Shown: in pieces, positions 55,069-63,941 of the stretch
How the letters are laid out: every line of letters begins with the position of its first letter
How positions within the stretch are numbered: position 1 is the stretch's first letter
DNA from: Paenibacillus luteus
Lineage (GTDB): Bacteria; Bacillota; Bacilli; Paenibacillales; Paenibacillaceae
Direction: 5' to 3'
Length of the DNA: 64,000 nt
Assembly (NCBI RefSeq): GCF_006542765.1
Contig: NZ_SKCD01000044.1
Coordinates: 124,001-188,000 of the forward strand
Notes under the pieces: generated by a model
Told to the model about the DNA's origin: nothing
Databases searched by the model: none
The model's input: the letters and a program-made list of their open reading frames with translations, nothing else
Translations under genes and position numbers: made by a program

Positions 55069-56034
55069 TTATTCCTTGTTCAACATGTCTAATAGTTTGT
55101 TGAACACGAGATCGCTGTTGGTCCAATGGATATAATGATTCGCATTCGTGATGGTCTCTTGCATGCTGTTACTGGACCATTGCAGAAGCTCTTGCTGTAC
55201 GTTTCGCCATGCTGCTCCACTGTCTGATGACAGGATAAGCAGGGGGATTTCCTTTAAATGACCGTGATCCAGAACGATTTGCGCGTTTTCATTCATTAGG
55301 CTTATGAAGCTTAGATTGCTCGTATTTCCTGCTTTGTTGTAATACATCGCTTTGTCCATCGCTCTTACTTCTTCAGGGAGCTGCGGATTCCGCAGGTTTT
55401 CAGCAGCAAACGGCAATAATATCCCTGCAGTTCCTAATGCCCTAATAATCCCGGTCACCCGGAGAGCCGCCACTAACCGATTCACAATATAAGATTTGGT
55501 TTCCCATTCTTTAGCGTAAAACTCAGGGCTTCCTCCATCGAGCAGTACGATGCCTTTAACTTCATCCGGGTATTTTTGGGCAAAATGTAAAACTTCAAGC
55601 GAAGCGAGCGAATGGCCCACCAATAAGTAAGGCGGTGCTTCATGGGCTTGTTCAAGCGAGTCATGCAGTTCATCAACCATAATTTCTACTGACCTTGGCC
55701 TGTCAGTTTCTCCACTCCATCCAAATCCAGCGCGGTCATAACTTACCGTCCTTGCGTAAGGCCGCAGTTGATTCTGTAAAAGATAATAATCGGTATAAGC
55801 CGAAGGGGTTCCGGAGCCAGCAACAAACACAACCGCTGTATCTCCTTCTCCTGTGCGATAGGCATGCAAATCAAATGATTTAGTTGCGAAAATCTCTCCA
55901 GGCGATGAGAACATGCTGCTTTCGCGCAGCATCATTTGATGCTGCCAAATTGTGCCGATCGCAAGCAGCAGACACATAATCCCCGTTAATTTTAACCACC
56001 GAGTCCTCTTGGATCTTCTATTTGTTTTTTCCAT
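55069..56034 (-). CDS. Membrane-anchored alpha/beta hydrolase
   Basis: 321 residues. N-terminal hydrophobic segment (WLKLTGIMCLLLAIGTIW) for anchoring or export, then an alpha/beta-hydrolase core: VVFVAGSGTPSAYTDYYLLQ (oxyanion loop), SYDRAGFGWSGETDRPR, nucleophile Ser in LLVGHSLASLEVLHFA, and a C-terminal His in ITNANHYIHWTNSD. Substrate unknown. Convergent with the AlkC/AlkD-like gene, 37 bp apart. Confidence 0.88.
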   Translation of the reverse strand: MEKTNRRSKRTRWLKLTGIMCLLLAIGTIWQHQMMLRESSMFSSPGEIFATKSFDLHAYRTGEGDTAVVFVAGSGTPSAYTDYYLLQNQLRPYARTVSYDRAGFGWSGETDRPRSVEIMVDELHDSLEQAHEAPPYLLVGHSLASLEVLHFAQKYPDEVKGIVLLDGGSPEFYAKEWETKSYIVNRLVAALRVTGIIRALGTAGILLPFAAENLRNPQLPEEVRAMDKAMYYNKAGNTSNLSFISLMNENAQIVLDHGHLKEIPLLILSSDSGAAWRNVQQELLQWSSNSMQETITNANHYIHWTNSDLVFNKLLDMLNKE

Positions 56035-56220
56035 CCTGTATACCTTATCCTTTTCTGTATTGAAGGGGTTGATCTAAATCATACCTCATCAAGCTTAGGC
56101 ATAACCACGATTACATCCAAATGGCCTTAAAAATTTACAATCCGATGACTATCCATTAATACGGCTATGAAACTCTCCTCTTATAATGAAGTCAAACTAA
56201 CGTTTGCATGAGGAGACTAT

Positions 56221-57759
56221 ATGACATCCGATCAAATTTCGCAATTTGAAAAGAAAGTGATCATCCGAAATATCGAAGCGGCAGACTTTACTAAAATCAT
56301 CGCGCTGCAGCATATTTGCTTTCCGAATATGAACCCTTGGCAAACCGATCATTTGGAGAGTCACATTCGAATTTTTCCCGAGGGGCAAATTTGCGTTGAG
56401 CTGGATGGGGAGATCATTGGCTCCTGTTCAAGCCTGATCGTTAACTTTGACGATTATTTAGAGCAGCACACGTATTCAGAAATCACGGACCGCGGCTTTA
56501 TCCGCAACCATAATCCGCGCGGCGGCAGCTTGTATGGGATGGAGGTTATGGTGCATCCCGACTATCGCCGGATGAAGATTGGCAGAAGGCTGTATGAGGC
56601 GCGCAAGCGCTTGGCCGAGAAGCTGAACCTTAGAAGCATCATCGTCGGCGGTCGCATTCCGGGTTATCACAAGCATAGCGACGAGATGTCGCCAAGAGAA
56701 TATGCCGAAGAGGTGCTTCAGCAAAATATTTATGATCCGGTGCTTACTTTTCAAATGATGAACGGCTTCACGCTGAAGCGAATCATTACGAATTATTTGT
56801 CCGATGACGAGGATTCGCACAACTTCGCTGCGCTGCTTGAATGGAATAACATTGACTATAAGATAAGCAGCAGCAAAACGCACTATAAGCTCTCGTTTCC
56901 TGTTCGCATTTGTGTCATTCAATATATGATGAAAAAAATCGATTCCTTCGAGGAATTCGCCACCCAGTGCGAGCATTACGTGGATGTTTCAGCAGATTAT
57001 AAATCGGATTTTGCGGTGTTTCCGGAAAACGTTACGATGCAGCTGCTCTCTTTTTTGGAGGAGCGCTCACCAAGCCTTGCCGTTCGGAAGCTGACGACGT
57101 TTACCGCTCAGTATGTGGAGCTGTTCTCCGAGCTCGCCGTGAAGTACAACGTGAACATTATCGGCGGCTCCCATTTTGTTGAGAAGAACAACCGGATTTA
57201 TAATGTGGGTCACTTATTCCGGCGGGATGGCACGATTGAACAGCAGTATAAGCTGCATATCTCGCCGAATGAACGCAGGTGGTGGGGGATTAACGGGGGT
57301 TCGAAGCTGGAAGTATTCGATACCGATTGCGGCAAAATATCCATTCAGCTGAGCAGCGATATCGAGTACCCGGAAATTTCGCGAATCGTCGCGGAGGAAG
57401 GGGCTCAAATCATTTTCGTGCCGTTCTGCGCAGAGGATCGGCAAGCCTTTCTTCGTATTAAATATTGTGCGCAGGCACGCGCTATCGAAAATCAAGTGTT
57501 TACAGTGACGTCAGGAACCGTTGGCAATCTTACGCATGTCGATAATGTCGATATTCAGTATGCGCAGTCAGGCGTATATACGCCTGCCGATTTCTCGTTT
57601 CCGCGCGACGGCATTGCCGGAGAATGCAGTGAAAATACGGAGACGGTGATTATGGCCGAGGTGGACATGGAAATTTTGCAGCGTCACCGCAAATCGACTG
57701 ACGTGCTCACATTCCGCGATCGCCGAACGGATATCTATTCCCTTCAAATTCGCTCATAG
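56221..57759 (+). CDS. GNAT acetyltransferase - nitrilase fusion, catalytic Cys replaced by Ser
   Basis: 512 residues. Residues ~15-190 are a GNAT domain (IIRNIEAADFTKIIALQHIC, YGMEVMVHPDYRRMKIGRRL with the acetyl-CoA loop); ~225-512 a carbon-nitrogen hydrolase domain resembling B. subtilis YhcX. In the hydrolase half Glu269 (FAVFPEN) and Lys344 (QQYKLHIS) are in place, but the expected Cys in the ...CYDIEFPE motif is Ser378 (IQLSSDIEYPE). It may therefore bind rather than hydrolyse amides, or be a variant. First gene of a three-gene operon with a normal nitrilase and AdoMet decarboxylase. GAGGAG precedes ATG. Confidence 0.85.
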   Translation: MTSDQISQFEKKVIIRNIEAADFTKIIALQHICFPNMNPWQTDHLESHIRIFPEGQICVELDGEIIGSCSSLIVNFDDYLEQHTYSEITDRGFIRNHNPRGGSLYGMEVMVHPDYRRMKIGRRLYEARKRLAEKLNLRSIIVGGRIPGYHKHSDEMSPREYAEEVLQQNIYDPVLTFQMMNGFTLKRIITNYLSDDEDSHNFAALLEWNNIDYKISSSKTHYKLSFPVRICVIQYMMKKIDSFEEFATQCEHYVDVSADYKSDFAVFPENVTMQLLSFLEERSPSLAVRKLTTFTAQYVELFSELAVKYNVNIIGGSHFVEKNNRIYNVGHLFRRDGTIEQQYKLHISPNERRWWGINGGSKLEVFDTDCGKISIQLSSDIEYPEISRIVAEEGAQIIFVPFCAEDRQAFLRIKYCAQARAIENQVFTVTSGTVGNLTHVDNVDIQYAQSGVYTPADFSFPRDGIAGECSENTETVIMAEVDMEILQRHRKSTDVLTFRDRRTDIYSLQIRS

Positions 57760-57774
57760 ACAAGGAAGAGCCCG

Positions 57775-58662
57775 ATGAATATATTAACTGTCGCCGTTGC
57801 GCAATACAGCCTTTCGGATGTTCCGTCCGAAGAGGCGTTCTGGACTGGATTAGCTTTGAAGATTCGTAAAGCAGCCGAGAATGGCGCGGACCTGATTGTT
57901 TTACCCGAATATATGACCGCACATTTGCTTAGCTTTCAGCCGGAGTTGTCCCATGAAGAGGCATGTTTGCATTTAGACGAGTATACGGGAGAGTATCGCT
58001 CTTTTTTTCAGCGAAGCAGCCGGGAGCTGAATGTGATGATTTTGGGAGGTACCCATATTTGCCGAGAAGGGGAAAGGTTTGTGAACAAAGCCAGCCTTTT
58101 CTTCCCGGATGGCCGTATCGAGGAGCAAAACAAGCTTCATCTGACGCCCGAGGAACGGATGAGATGGCCGCTCTCCGAAGGAGATAAGCTGAATATCATT
58201 GAAACGAAATGGGGACGCTGGGCGATTCTGACCTGCTACGATATTGAATTTCCCGAGCTTTCAAGATTCGCTGCAGAGCAAGGAGTAGAGTTGATTTTAT
58301 GCCCATCTTACACGGATACGGCTTATGGCTATCACCGCGTACGCTATTGCTGCCAAGCTAGGGCGATCGAGAATCAGCTGTTTGTTGCGCTAAGCGGAAT
58401 CGTAGGCTCGCTGCCCGAGCAGCGTCCACAAATCGACCAGGGCTACTGCCAAGCAGGGCTATTTTCCCCATGCGATATGCCCTTTACAGCCTCTGGTTTA
58501 ATCGGAGCGGGAAGGCTGAATGAGGATGAGGTTGTTTTGGGGGAGCTGGACTTTAGCCTTCTACATGAAAACCGTACGAATGGCGCAGTAGCGCCTTTTT
58601 ATGACCGCCGACCTGCTCTATACGAGAAGCTATCGGACAAAATGACAATAGGGGAGTGCTAA
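57775..58662 (+). CDS. Carbon-nitrogen hydrolase (nitrilase superfamily amidase)
   Basis: 295 residues, single nitrilase domain with the complete triad: Glu45 (VLPEYM), Lys120 (NKLHLTPEE) and Cys154 (LTCYDIEFPE). It hydrolyses a C-N amide bond. It aligns well with the second half of the upstream fusion protein (RVRYCCQARAIENQLFVALS versus RIKYCAQARAIENQVFTVTS), suggesting duplication. Placed between that protein and AdoMet decarboxylase, so an amide in polyamine metabolism, for instance N-carbamoylputrescine, is a reasonable but unproven substrate. AAGGAAG before ATG. Confidence 0.9.
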   Translation: MNILTVAVAQYSLSDVPSEEAFWTGLALKIRKAAENGADLIVLPEYMTAHLLSFQPELSHEEACLHLDEYTGEYRSFFQRSSRELNVMILGGTHICREGERFVNKASLFFPDGRIEEQNKLHLTPEERMRWPLSEGDKLNIIETKWGRWAILTCYDIEFPELSRFAAEQGVELILCPSYTDTAYGYHRVRYCCQARAIENQLFVALSGIVGSLPEQRPQIDQGYCQAGLFSPCDMPFTASGLIGAGRLNEDEVVLGELDFSLLHENRTNGAVAPFYDRRPALYEKLSDKMTIGEC

Positions 58663-59070
58663 ATGGTGGAATATTCAACGTATGGTCGGCATGTGGCGGT
58701 TGATGCATGGGGAATTGCCTTTGAACATTTAAACGAAGCGGATTTGCTGCTCGCTCAAATGGTACAAGCTGCTGAAGCTAGCGGTGCAACGGTTTTATCG
58801 GTTCAGTCCAAGCAATTCGAGCCACAGGGCGCTACGGTGCTTGTGCTGTTGTCGGAGAGCCATATGTCGATTCATACCTATCCCGAGAAGGGCTTCGCTG
58901 CACTGGATTGCTATACTTGCGGTGAAACCGTCGATCCACGGGTGGCAATCGAGGCTATGCTCGCTTTTTTGCAGCCGTCTTCTTTTTCTGAGGTGAATAT
59001 AACAAGAGGCATGGGAGAGCTGGACGTCCGCATCTTGAATGCGATAGAGAGGTTAGAAGCGCAACTATAG
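58663..59070 (+). CDS. speD: S-adenosylmethionine decarboxylase proenzyme
   Basis: 135 residues, bacterial class 1B (SpeH-type) enzyme. Self-cleavage site at Glu65-Ser66 in LSESHMSIHTYPE yields the pyruvoyl cofactor; His71 and Cys86 (DCYTCGE) are the conserved processing and catalytic residues, with the same Ser-to-Cys distance (20) as in the Thermotoga enzyme. It makes decarboxylated SAM, the aminopropyl donor for spermidine. The ATG abuts the stop of the nitrilase gene with zero spacing, so translation is coupled. No spermidine synthase follows. Confidence 0.95.
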   Translation: MVEYSTYGRHVAVDAWGIAFEHLNEADLLLAQMVQAAEASGATVLSVQSKQFEPQGATVLVLLSESHMSIHTYPEKGFAALDCYTCGETVDPRVAIEAMLAFLQPSSFSEVNITRGMGELDVRILNAIERLEAQL

Positions 59071-59111
59071 GCCTTAATGGCTGCGAAAATGATCGCTCAA
59101 TATCGGATATC

Positions 59112-59155
59112 ACGGAAAAGAAGCTGTTCCTTAATAAAGGACAGCTTCTTTTCCG
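59112..59155. terminator. Bidirectional terminator after AdoMet decarboxylase
   Basis: CGGAAAAGAAGCTGT-TCCTT pairs with AAGGACAGCTTCTTTTCCG with one bulge; it lies between the convergent speD and histidine kinase genes. Confidence 0.85.
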
Positions 59156-59156
59156 T

Positions 59157-60956
59157 TCATTCATCAATGGTGATCTGCTCCTGGTGTTCAGTGCGAGCGG
59201 CCGCGTCGCGCCAAATGAGGCGAATGATCGTGCCTTTCCCCAAAGCCGTATCCACTTGAATGTGGCCATGCATGGCTTCGATCAGCCCTTTGGATACGGC
59301 CATGCCAAGGCCTGTTCCGTTTGGTGTAGCAGATGTGTCGGTTCCTCTATAGTATCGTTCGAACAGCCGAGCCGCTGTAACTTCATCCATGCCAGCTCCG
59401 TTATCTGCGAATTGAATCGTTATTTGCTCGCCATCCCTGCTTGCCACGACTGAGACGGTAAGGATCGTCCCCGGAGGATTATGCAGCAGAGCATTGGCAA
59501 CTAAATTATGAATGACCCTCTCGAGCCAAGGGGCATACAGCTTAACCGTGATGTCGGAAGGAGCAGCCTGAAACTGGATTGCTTCTTTCTCATAATGAGG
59601 ACTGGCTCCCGCTTGCTTTAACATGTCACGCAGCCAGCTATTCAGCTCCATTTCCTCTGAATCCGGCGCCCGAGCCCCGCTCTTTAATCGATAAGTCAGA
59701 GCAAGATCGTTAATCAGATTTTCCATATGCGCAGATTTCTCCAGCATGGTGCCGGAAAACTTGCGAACCTCCTCGGTCGTCCATTCATATTGCGGTTCAG
59801 CAAGTAAATGGGCATAACCTTTAATTGAAACGAGCGGCGTTTTCAAATCATGGCTAACTCCTGCGATCCATTCCTCTCTTAGGCTGTCCGTCTGTTGACG
59901 CAGTACCTGATCCTTCTGCAGAGTACCAGAGAGCTTATCGATGGAATGCATGACGTCGGCAAAAATACGGTAACGACGCCTCCATTTGCCTGATCGCATC
60001 CGGCTGCGATGGACGCCCCGGTGATTCACGGGCTCATGATATACGGCTTTGCCAAGCGCGTCGAGCCAGGTGAGCATATGAAGCAGGGGGACTCCGAAGC
60101 GGTGCGCCTGCCACAGGGAGAGGAATACGAATGAAAGGAATATGGCCGTGAACATGGCCGCCATGCCAATTAGAATCGTACGCTCTTCCGCGGGCAGAAA
60201 CAAACGATTGCCGATAGCGATGCCGTCAGCATTGGGAAGGCAGACGACCCATGTGCGGCCGGTTTCATTATCGTAGGTTGAAGCCAGATGAAAACCGTAT
60301 CTTTCATTATATATAGAGCGCAGAGCTAGCTCTTGCAGCGTATAGGCAGATGGTGCTGATTCAGGACGGTTATAGGAGACGAGCTCTGATCCGTCTGCAT
60401 CAAGAAGCTGAACGAAGCCGCCTAGCTGCTTAATTCTGGCAGCCGTGTCACCGGGCAGCAGCAGTCCTTCCTCAGATGAGAAAGTTCCTTTGCTGCTTAT
60501 TTTTTCTAATAGCATGCCTATATCATTTTGCTCGCCGTATAACAAAGTGAATATCCTTCCGTCTTTCTCCTGAATCCATAGATAAAGTTGGTAGGGGAAC
60601 GGCGCGGTTCCCATCCAATAAGACATAAACTCGCCGGGCGCATATTTTTTCGGTACATCCTTGGGGGTATTATAAGATTGCTCGACCGCGCCATTCTCGT
60701 CAATGCTTTGCAGCCAGCCGCCGTTTTTCTTGACTCTTTCCAGCAAATCGGGATCGAAATGCACACCATCCTTGCCCATCTCCGAGGATTCGACCAATTG
60801 AGCCAGGCCGATGGAAGCAAAATCGTGGGAGATTCGGATTTCGACAAAACGGTTTAGGACCCAAAGGATGGTAATGGCGGATATGAGCAGAACGAAGGCG
60901 CCAGCGGTAGCCAACTGGAGAACAAAGCGCAGGGTGAGTTTCCGTTTGATGTTCAT
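59157..60956 (-). CDS. Sensor histidine kinase
   Basis: 599 residues. N-terminal helix (LATAGAFVLLISAITILWVL), a ~220-residue extracellular sensor, a second helix (ILIGMAAMFTAIFLSFVFLS, ~265), then HisKA with phospho-acceptor His369 in GVSHDLKTPLVSIKGYA and HATPase_c (NLVANALLHNPPG N-box, FADNGAGMD, GTGLGMAVSKG). Its start overlaps the response-regulator stop by 4 bp. The divergent M23 lipoprotein and nearby Sensor-domain protein may be targets. Cell-envelope sensing is plausible. Confidence 0.94.
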   Translation of the reverse strand: MNIKRKLTLRFVLQLATAGAFVLLISAITILWVLNRFVEIRISHDFASIGLAQLVESSEMGKDGVHFDPDLLERVKKNGGWLQSIDENGAVEQSYNTPKDVPKKYAPGEFMSYWMGTAPFPYQLYLWIQEKDGRIFTLLYGEQNDIGMLLEKISSKGTFSSEEGLLLPGDTAARIKQLGGFVQLLDADGSELVSYNRPESAPSAYTLQELALRSIYNERYGFHLASTYDNETGRTWVVCLPNADGIAIGNRLFLPAEERTILIGMAAMFTAIFLSFVFLSLWQAHRFGVPLLHMLTWLDALGKAVYHEPVNHRGVHRSRMRSGKWRRRYRIFADVMHSIDKLSGTLQKDQVLRQQTDSLREEWIAGVSHDLKTPLVSIKGYAHLLAEPQYEWTTEEVRKFSGTMLEKSAHMENLINDLALTYRLKSGARAPDSEEMELNSWLRDMLKQAGASPHYEKEAIQFQAAPSDITVKLYAPWLERVIHNLVANALLHNPPGTILTVSVVASRDGEQITIQFADNGAGMDEVTAARLFERYYRGTDTSATPNGTGLGMAVSKGLIEAMHGHIQVDTALGKGTIIRLIWRDAAARTEHQEQITIDE

Positions 60957-61714
60957 AATCGATCGGAACCCGTTGTTTCCGACTGAACAAGCTTATAGCC
61001 AAGTCCTCTCACATTTACGATAAAGATCGGGTTTGCTGGGTCAGGCTCAATTCGCTCTCTAATGCGGTGGATATGAACCATAACCGTATTGTCATCATGC
61101 AGCGCTTCTTCGCCCCAAACGCATTCATACAGCTCACTTTTGCTGAATATGCGATTAGGGTTTTTGCACAAAAACAGAAGCAGTTGAAAGACAAGTGCGG
61201 GACAAGCGACCGGTCTTTGCTCGACGCGAAGCTCACCTGCCGCTTCATCGACCTGGAAATGTCCGTAATCGTATACCGTCTTCGTTTTGGTGGAAGAGAG
61301 TTCGGATGATGCAGACGCCAAATCTAGGGCTTTATGTTTAGCGGCCAAGTAGCGGCGCAGATGGGAGCGAATGCGCGCAACGACCTCCAGCGGATTAAAT
61401 GGCTTTGTAATATAATCATCCCCGCCTACCGCAAAGCCGGTCAGCTTGTCAAAATCGGATTCGCGAGCAGTGAGAAACAATATGGGCGCATCCGTCGTTT
61501 GACGGAGAAAAGGGCATATTTCAACTCCGCTGCGTCCAGGCAAAAGGACGTCTAATACGATCAGATCATAGGTTTTGGCTTCGCAAGCAGCAATGGCCGC
61601 TTCTCCTGTTATGACCATATCTACGTTCGTGTAGCCTTCCTTACGCAGTACAGTTTGCAATAAATCAAGGATGGATTGTTCATCGTCAACAAGCAATATA
61701 GCCGCATCGTTCAT
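60953..61714 (-). CDS. OmpR-family response regulator
   Basis: 253 residues. Receiver domain with phospho-acceptor Asp55 (LIVLDVLLPG), acidic pocket VDDEQ, Lys in GGDDYITKPFNP, followed by a winged-helix DNA-binding domain (RIFSKSELYECVWGEEALHD, HIHRIRERIEPDP). Receives phosphate from the coupled kinase. Divergent from the M23 lipoprotein gene over 215 bp; short TTAAGTC and TTAAAGC repeats near 61832 and 61843 could be its sites but are weak. Confidence 0.96.
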   Translation of the reverse strand: MNDAAILLVDDEQSILDLLQTVLRKEGYTNVDMVITGEAAIAACEAKTYDLIVLDVLLPGRSGVEICPFLRQTTDAPILFLTARESDFDKLTGFAVGGDDYITKPFNPLEVVARIRSHLRRYLAAKHKALDLASASSELSSTKTKTVYDYGHFQVDEAAGELRVEQRPVACPALVFQLLLFLCKNPNRIFSKSELYECVWGEEALHDDNTVMVHIHRIRERIEPDPANPIFIVNVRGLGYKLVQSETTGSDRL

Positions 61715-61929
61715 TCGTAAATTCCTTTCTACCGCGGTATCGTTACCCTCATCATAGCATGTTTTGCTGTAAATGAACGAAGCGCTGTCTTAACGGAACC
61801 TTAATTGTCTGCTTAGTCTGTGGTGAAGAGTTAAGTCGCAGTTAAAGCTGCGTTATACGGAAGCTAAGTCTGGCTTGTTAGACTAAGAAAGACAGAAGCG
61901 AAGACATCCATATAAGCGGAGGTGCGGAA

Positions 61930-62964
61930 GTGAAGAGAACAGACGGAAAGATTAAATGGAATGTGCTCTATTATAGCAAAACGGTACTGGCGGCTGGTGC
62001 GCTTGCAGCGCTCTTAACGGCATGCGGAGGAGGGAATTCGGCAGTGGCAACGGACAAACCAGCAGTGACCACGGAGGTACCGGCAGAAACAACGAGCACG
62101 GAGGTTAACAGGATCAAACCTGAGGATTTGCCAGCAGCTCTGCTTGACGGCAAGTATACGGAGGTGTACGCCGGATTTAGCAATGAGTTTAAAAAGCAAG
62201 TGAGCGAAGCCGATTTTGTGAGCATGTCTAATGATTTTTTGAAGGATATCAGCTCGTTCAAGCAGGCTTCGACCATGCAGCTTAATGGGGGCGACTACCG
62301 CTCATGGATTAGTGATTCTGAGGAAATGGGAATGACAGCCGTATTCGATGAAGAAGGAGTCGTTTTGGGGCTGCAGGCTAAGCCGCTTTCGGATTGGCCG
62401 GAAACGGATAACCGCTTGACGAAGACTGCATTTGATTTCCCTCTGAAAGGGGAATGGTTTATTTTCTGGGGTGGCCGCAACGAGCTTGTCAATTATCATT
62501 ATGAGCATGAAAGCCAGCGGTATGCGTATGACATTATACAGAACAAGGACGGCTATTCCTATAAGGGTGACCCGCTAAAAAATGAAAGTTACTACGCTTT
62601 CGGCAAGCCCGTACTTGCGCCAGCGGACGGAACCGTAGTCGCCGTCGTCAATGACGTACCGGATAACGAGCCCGTAGGTGTCATGAACGAAAAGGTGCCC
62701 GCAGGCAATGAGGTTGTCATTGATCATGGCGGGGAGTATAGTGTGCTGGCCCACCTGAAGAAAGGCTCCGTTACGGTAAAGGTAGGAGACAAAGTGAAAA
62801 GCGGCGATGAAATCGGGCTGCTCGGCAATTCCGGCAATTCCAGCGAAGCTCATCTTCATTACCAGGTATCGGATGGCGCAGATTTGTTTGCGTCCCTCTC
62901 GCTGAATATTAACTGGAAGAACGGCATGACTCCTTTGCAGGGAGAAACGGTAACAGCTGAGTAA
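61930..62964 (+). CDS. M23 peptidase lipoprotein
   Basis: 344 residues, GTG start after GGAGGTG. Lipobox LLTACGGG gives a membrane-anchored protein; Thr/Ala linker (~35-60), a DUF3887-like domain (~62-150; LPAALLDGKYTEVYAGFSNE), then a C-terminal M23 domain. Probable zinc ligands are the His in LVNYHYEHES, Asp in RYAYDIIQN, and HLHYQ near residue 315. Hydrolyses peptide bridges of peptidoglycan. Divergent from the two-component system, hence probably in its regulon. Strong terminator after. Confidence 0.93.
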   Translation: MKRTDGKIKWNVLYYSKTVLAAGALAALLTACGGGNSAVATDKPAVTTEVPAETTSTEVNRIKPEDLPAALLDGKYTEVYAGFSNEFKKQVSEADFVSMSNDFLKDISSFKQASTMQLNGGDYRSWISDSEEMGMTAVFDEEGVVLGLQAKPLSDWPETDNRLTKTAFDFPLKGEWFIFWGGRNELVNYHYEHESQRYAYDIIQNKDGYSYKGDPLKNESYYAFGKPVLAPADGTVVAVVNDVPDNEPVGVMNEKVPAGNEVVIDHGGEYSVLAHLKKGSVTVKVGDKVKSGDEIGLLGNSGNSSEAHLHYQVSDGADLFASLSLNINWKNGMTPLQGETVTAE

Positions 62965-62989
62965 TCAGTATGACATGAGTAAGCTAATA

Positions 62990-63038
62990 AAAAGCTGTTC
63001 CATGCGGTATTGAATCGCAGGAACAGCTTTTCTTTTTT
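62990..63038. terminator. Terminator after M23 lipoprotein
   Basis: AAAAGCTGTTCC (62990-63001) and GGAACAGCTTTT (63020-63031) with an inner TGCG/CGCA pairing, then CTTTTTT. Works for both converging genes. Confidence 0.88.
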
Positions 63039-63065
63039 ACTAACTAGGTGTTCGAGTGGAAACGC

Positions 63066-63686
63066 TTATGCGTGGGAAACCGCTTGAATCCATGCCGCAT
63101 ATAACCTTCCGAGGCCGCGCAGAATCAGCGGCAGCAGCAATACAAGCACCAAACCTATGCCGGCAGCTACCCATGACCGTTCATAGGAGGTTAGTTCTGT
63201 GAAAAACGGGTAGTTCACCCATTCAAACGTATCAAGCTCATAAGAGAAGAATGATTCGCTGATTTTATAGGCTAAGGGAGCTAGCATAACGGCAAAGGCC
63301 GTAATCGGCAAAACGACAGCGATCGTAAAAGCTGCAATGCTGATAGGAAGCTGTACCAGGCTATACAGGATACTGCGATAGGAGCGTCCGTCCTTGAGTA
63401 AGGAGAAGAACGACGATGAAGCTTCGGATTTGAGCGCCGCCGGATGGTTTGTGATTGAATGCTGCGGATCACTGCCCCGCATCCATCGGCTGACTTGTTG
63501 TTCTTCTTGTTCCATGAACCCCCGGCATAGAGCAAAGGTCAGTGCCAGCATAGGCAATCCAATCCATAGAATGGCGAGCGGCAAGCTGACGCATATCCCC
63601 GCAATGGCAACGACAAACGCAATGATTCCTTTGGGCAGTGACAGGATAAGCAGGTTCCAGGCTTTAAATGCATTTTGTTTTTTCAT
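63066..63686 (-). CDS. Sensor-domain membrane protein (PF13796-like)
   Basis: 206 residues, four predicted membrane helices (KGIIAFVVAIAGICVSLPLA, AILWIGLPMLALTFALCRGF, and two C-terminal ones). The pattern matches the 'Sensor' domain normally found N-terminal in some actinobacterial and Bacillota histidine kinases, here without a kinase. It may sense the envelope, alone or with the nearby kinase at 59157. GGAGAGG precedes ATG. Family call by pattern; function unknown. Confidence 0.7.
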   Translation of the reverse strand: MKKQNAFKAWNLLILSLPKGIIAFVVAIAGICVSLPLAILWIGLPMLALTFALCRGFMEQEEQQVSRWMRGSDPQHSITNHPAALKSEASSSFFSLLKDGRSYRSILYSLVQLPISIAAFTIAVVLPITAFAVMLAPLAYKISESFFSYELDTFEWVNYPFFTELTSYERSWVAAGIGLVLVLLLPLILRGLGRLYAAWIQAVSHA

Positions 63687-63871
63687 CTTCGTATTCCTCT
63701 CCGGATCATATTGTTACCAGTATAGAAGTTTCACTTCGCTTCGGCATTTGTCTCCGGGCTGAAATTTGGCAGGACCTTGGTCTAGGATCGTTGGCGGGGG
63801 ATACGATGCTTGTCTGGCTAACCTATTCTGATTCTGTATAAATTTCAAGTAATGACACATTGAAACACCTA

Positions 63872-63903
63872 CTGAAAAAAATCCTCGAACTTGAGGTTAT
63901 AGA
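63872..63903 (+). promoter_or_regulatory. MerR-type promoter with palindrome in an over-long spacer
   Basis: CTGAAA (63872-63877) and TATAGA (63898-63903) are 20 bp apart, with the near-palindrome CCTCGAACTTGAGG (63883-63896) in the spacer, the layout of promoters twisted open by MerR-family activators. No MerR gene is in the window. Confidence 0.4.
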
Positions 63904-63941
63904 AACCTATATCTCTTATGAAACAGGAGGAATTTTCAAAA

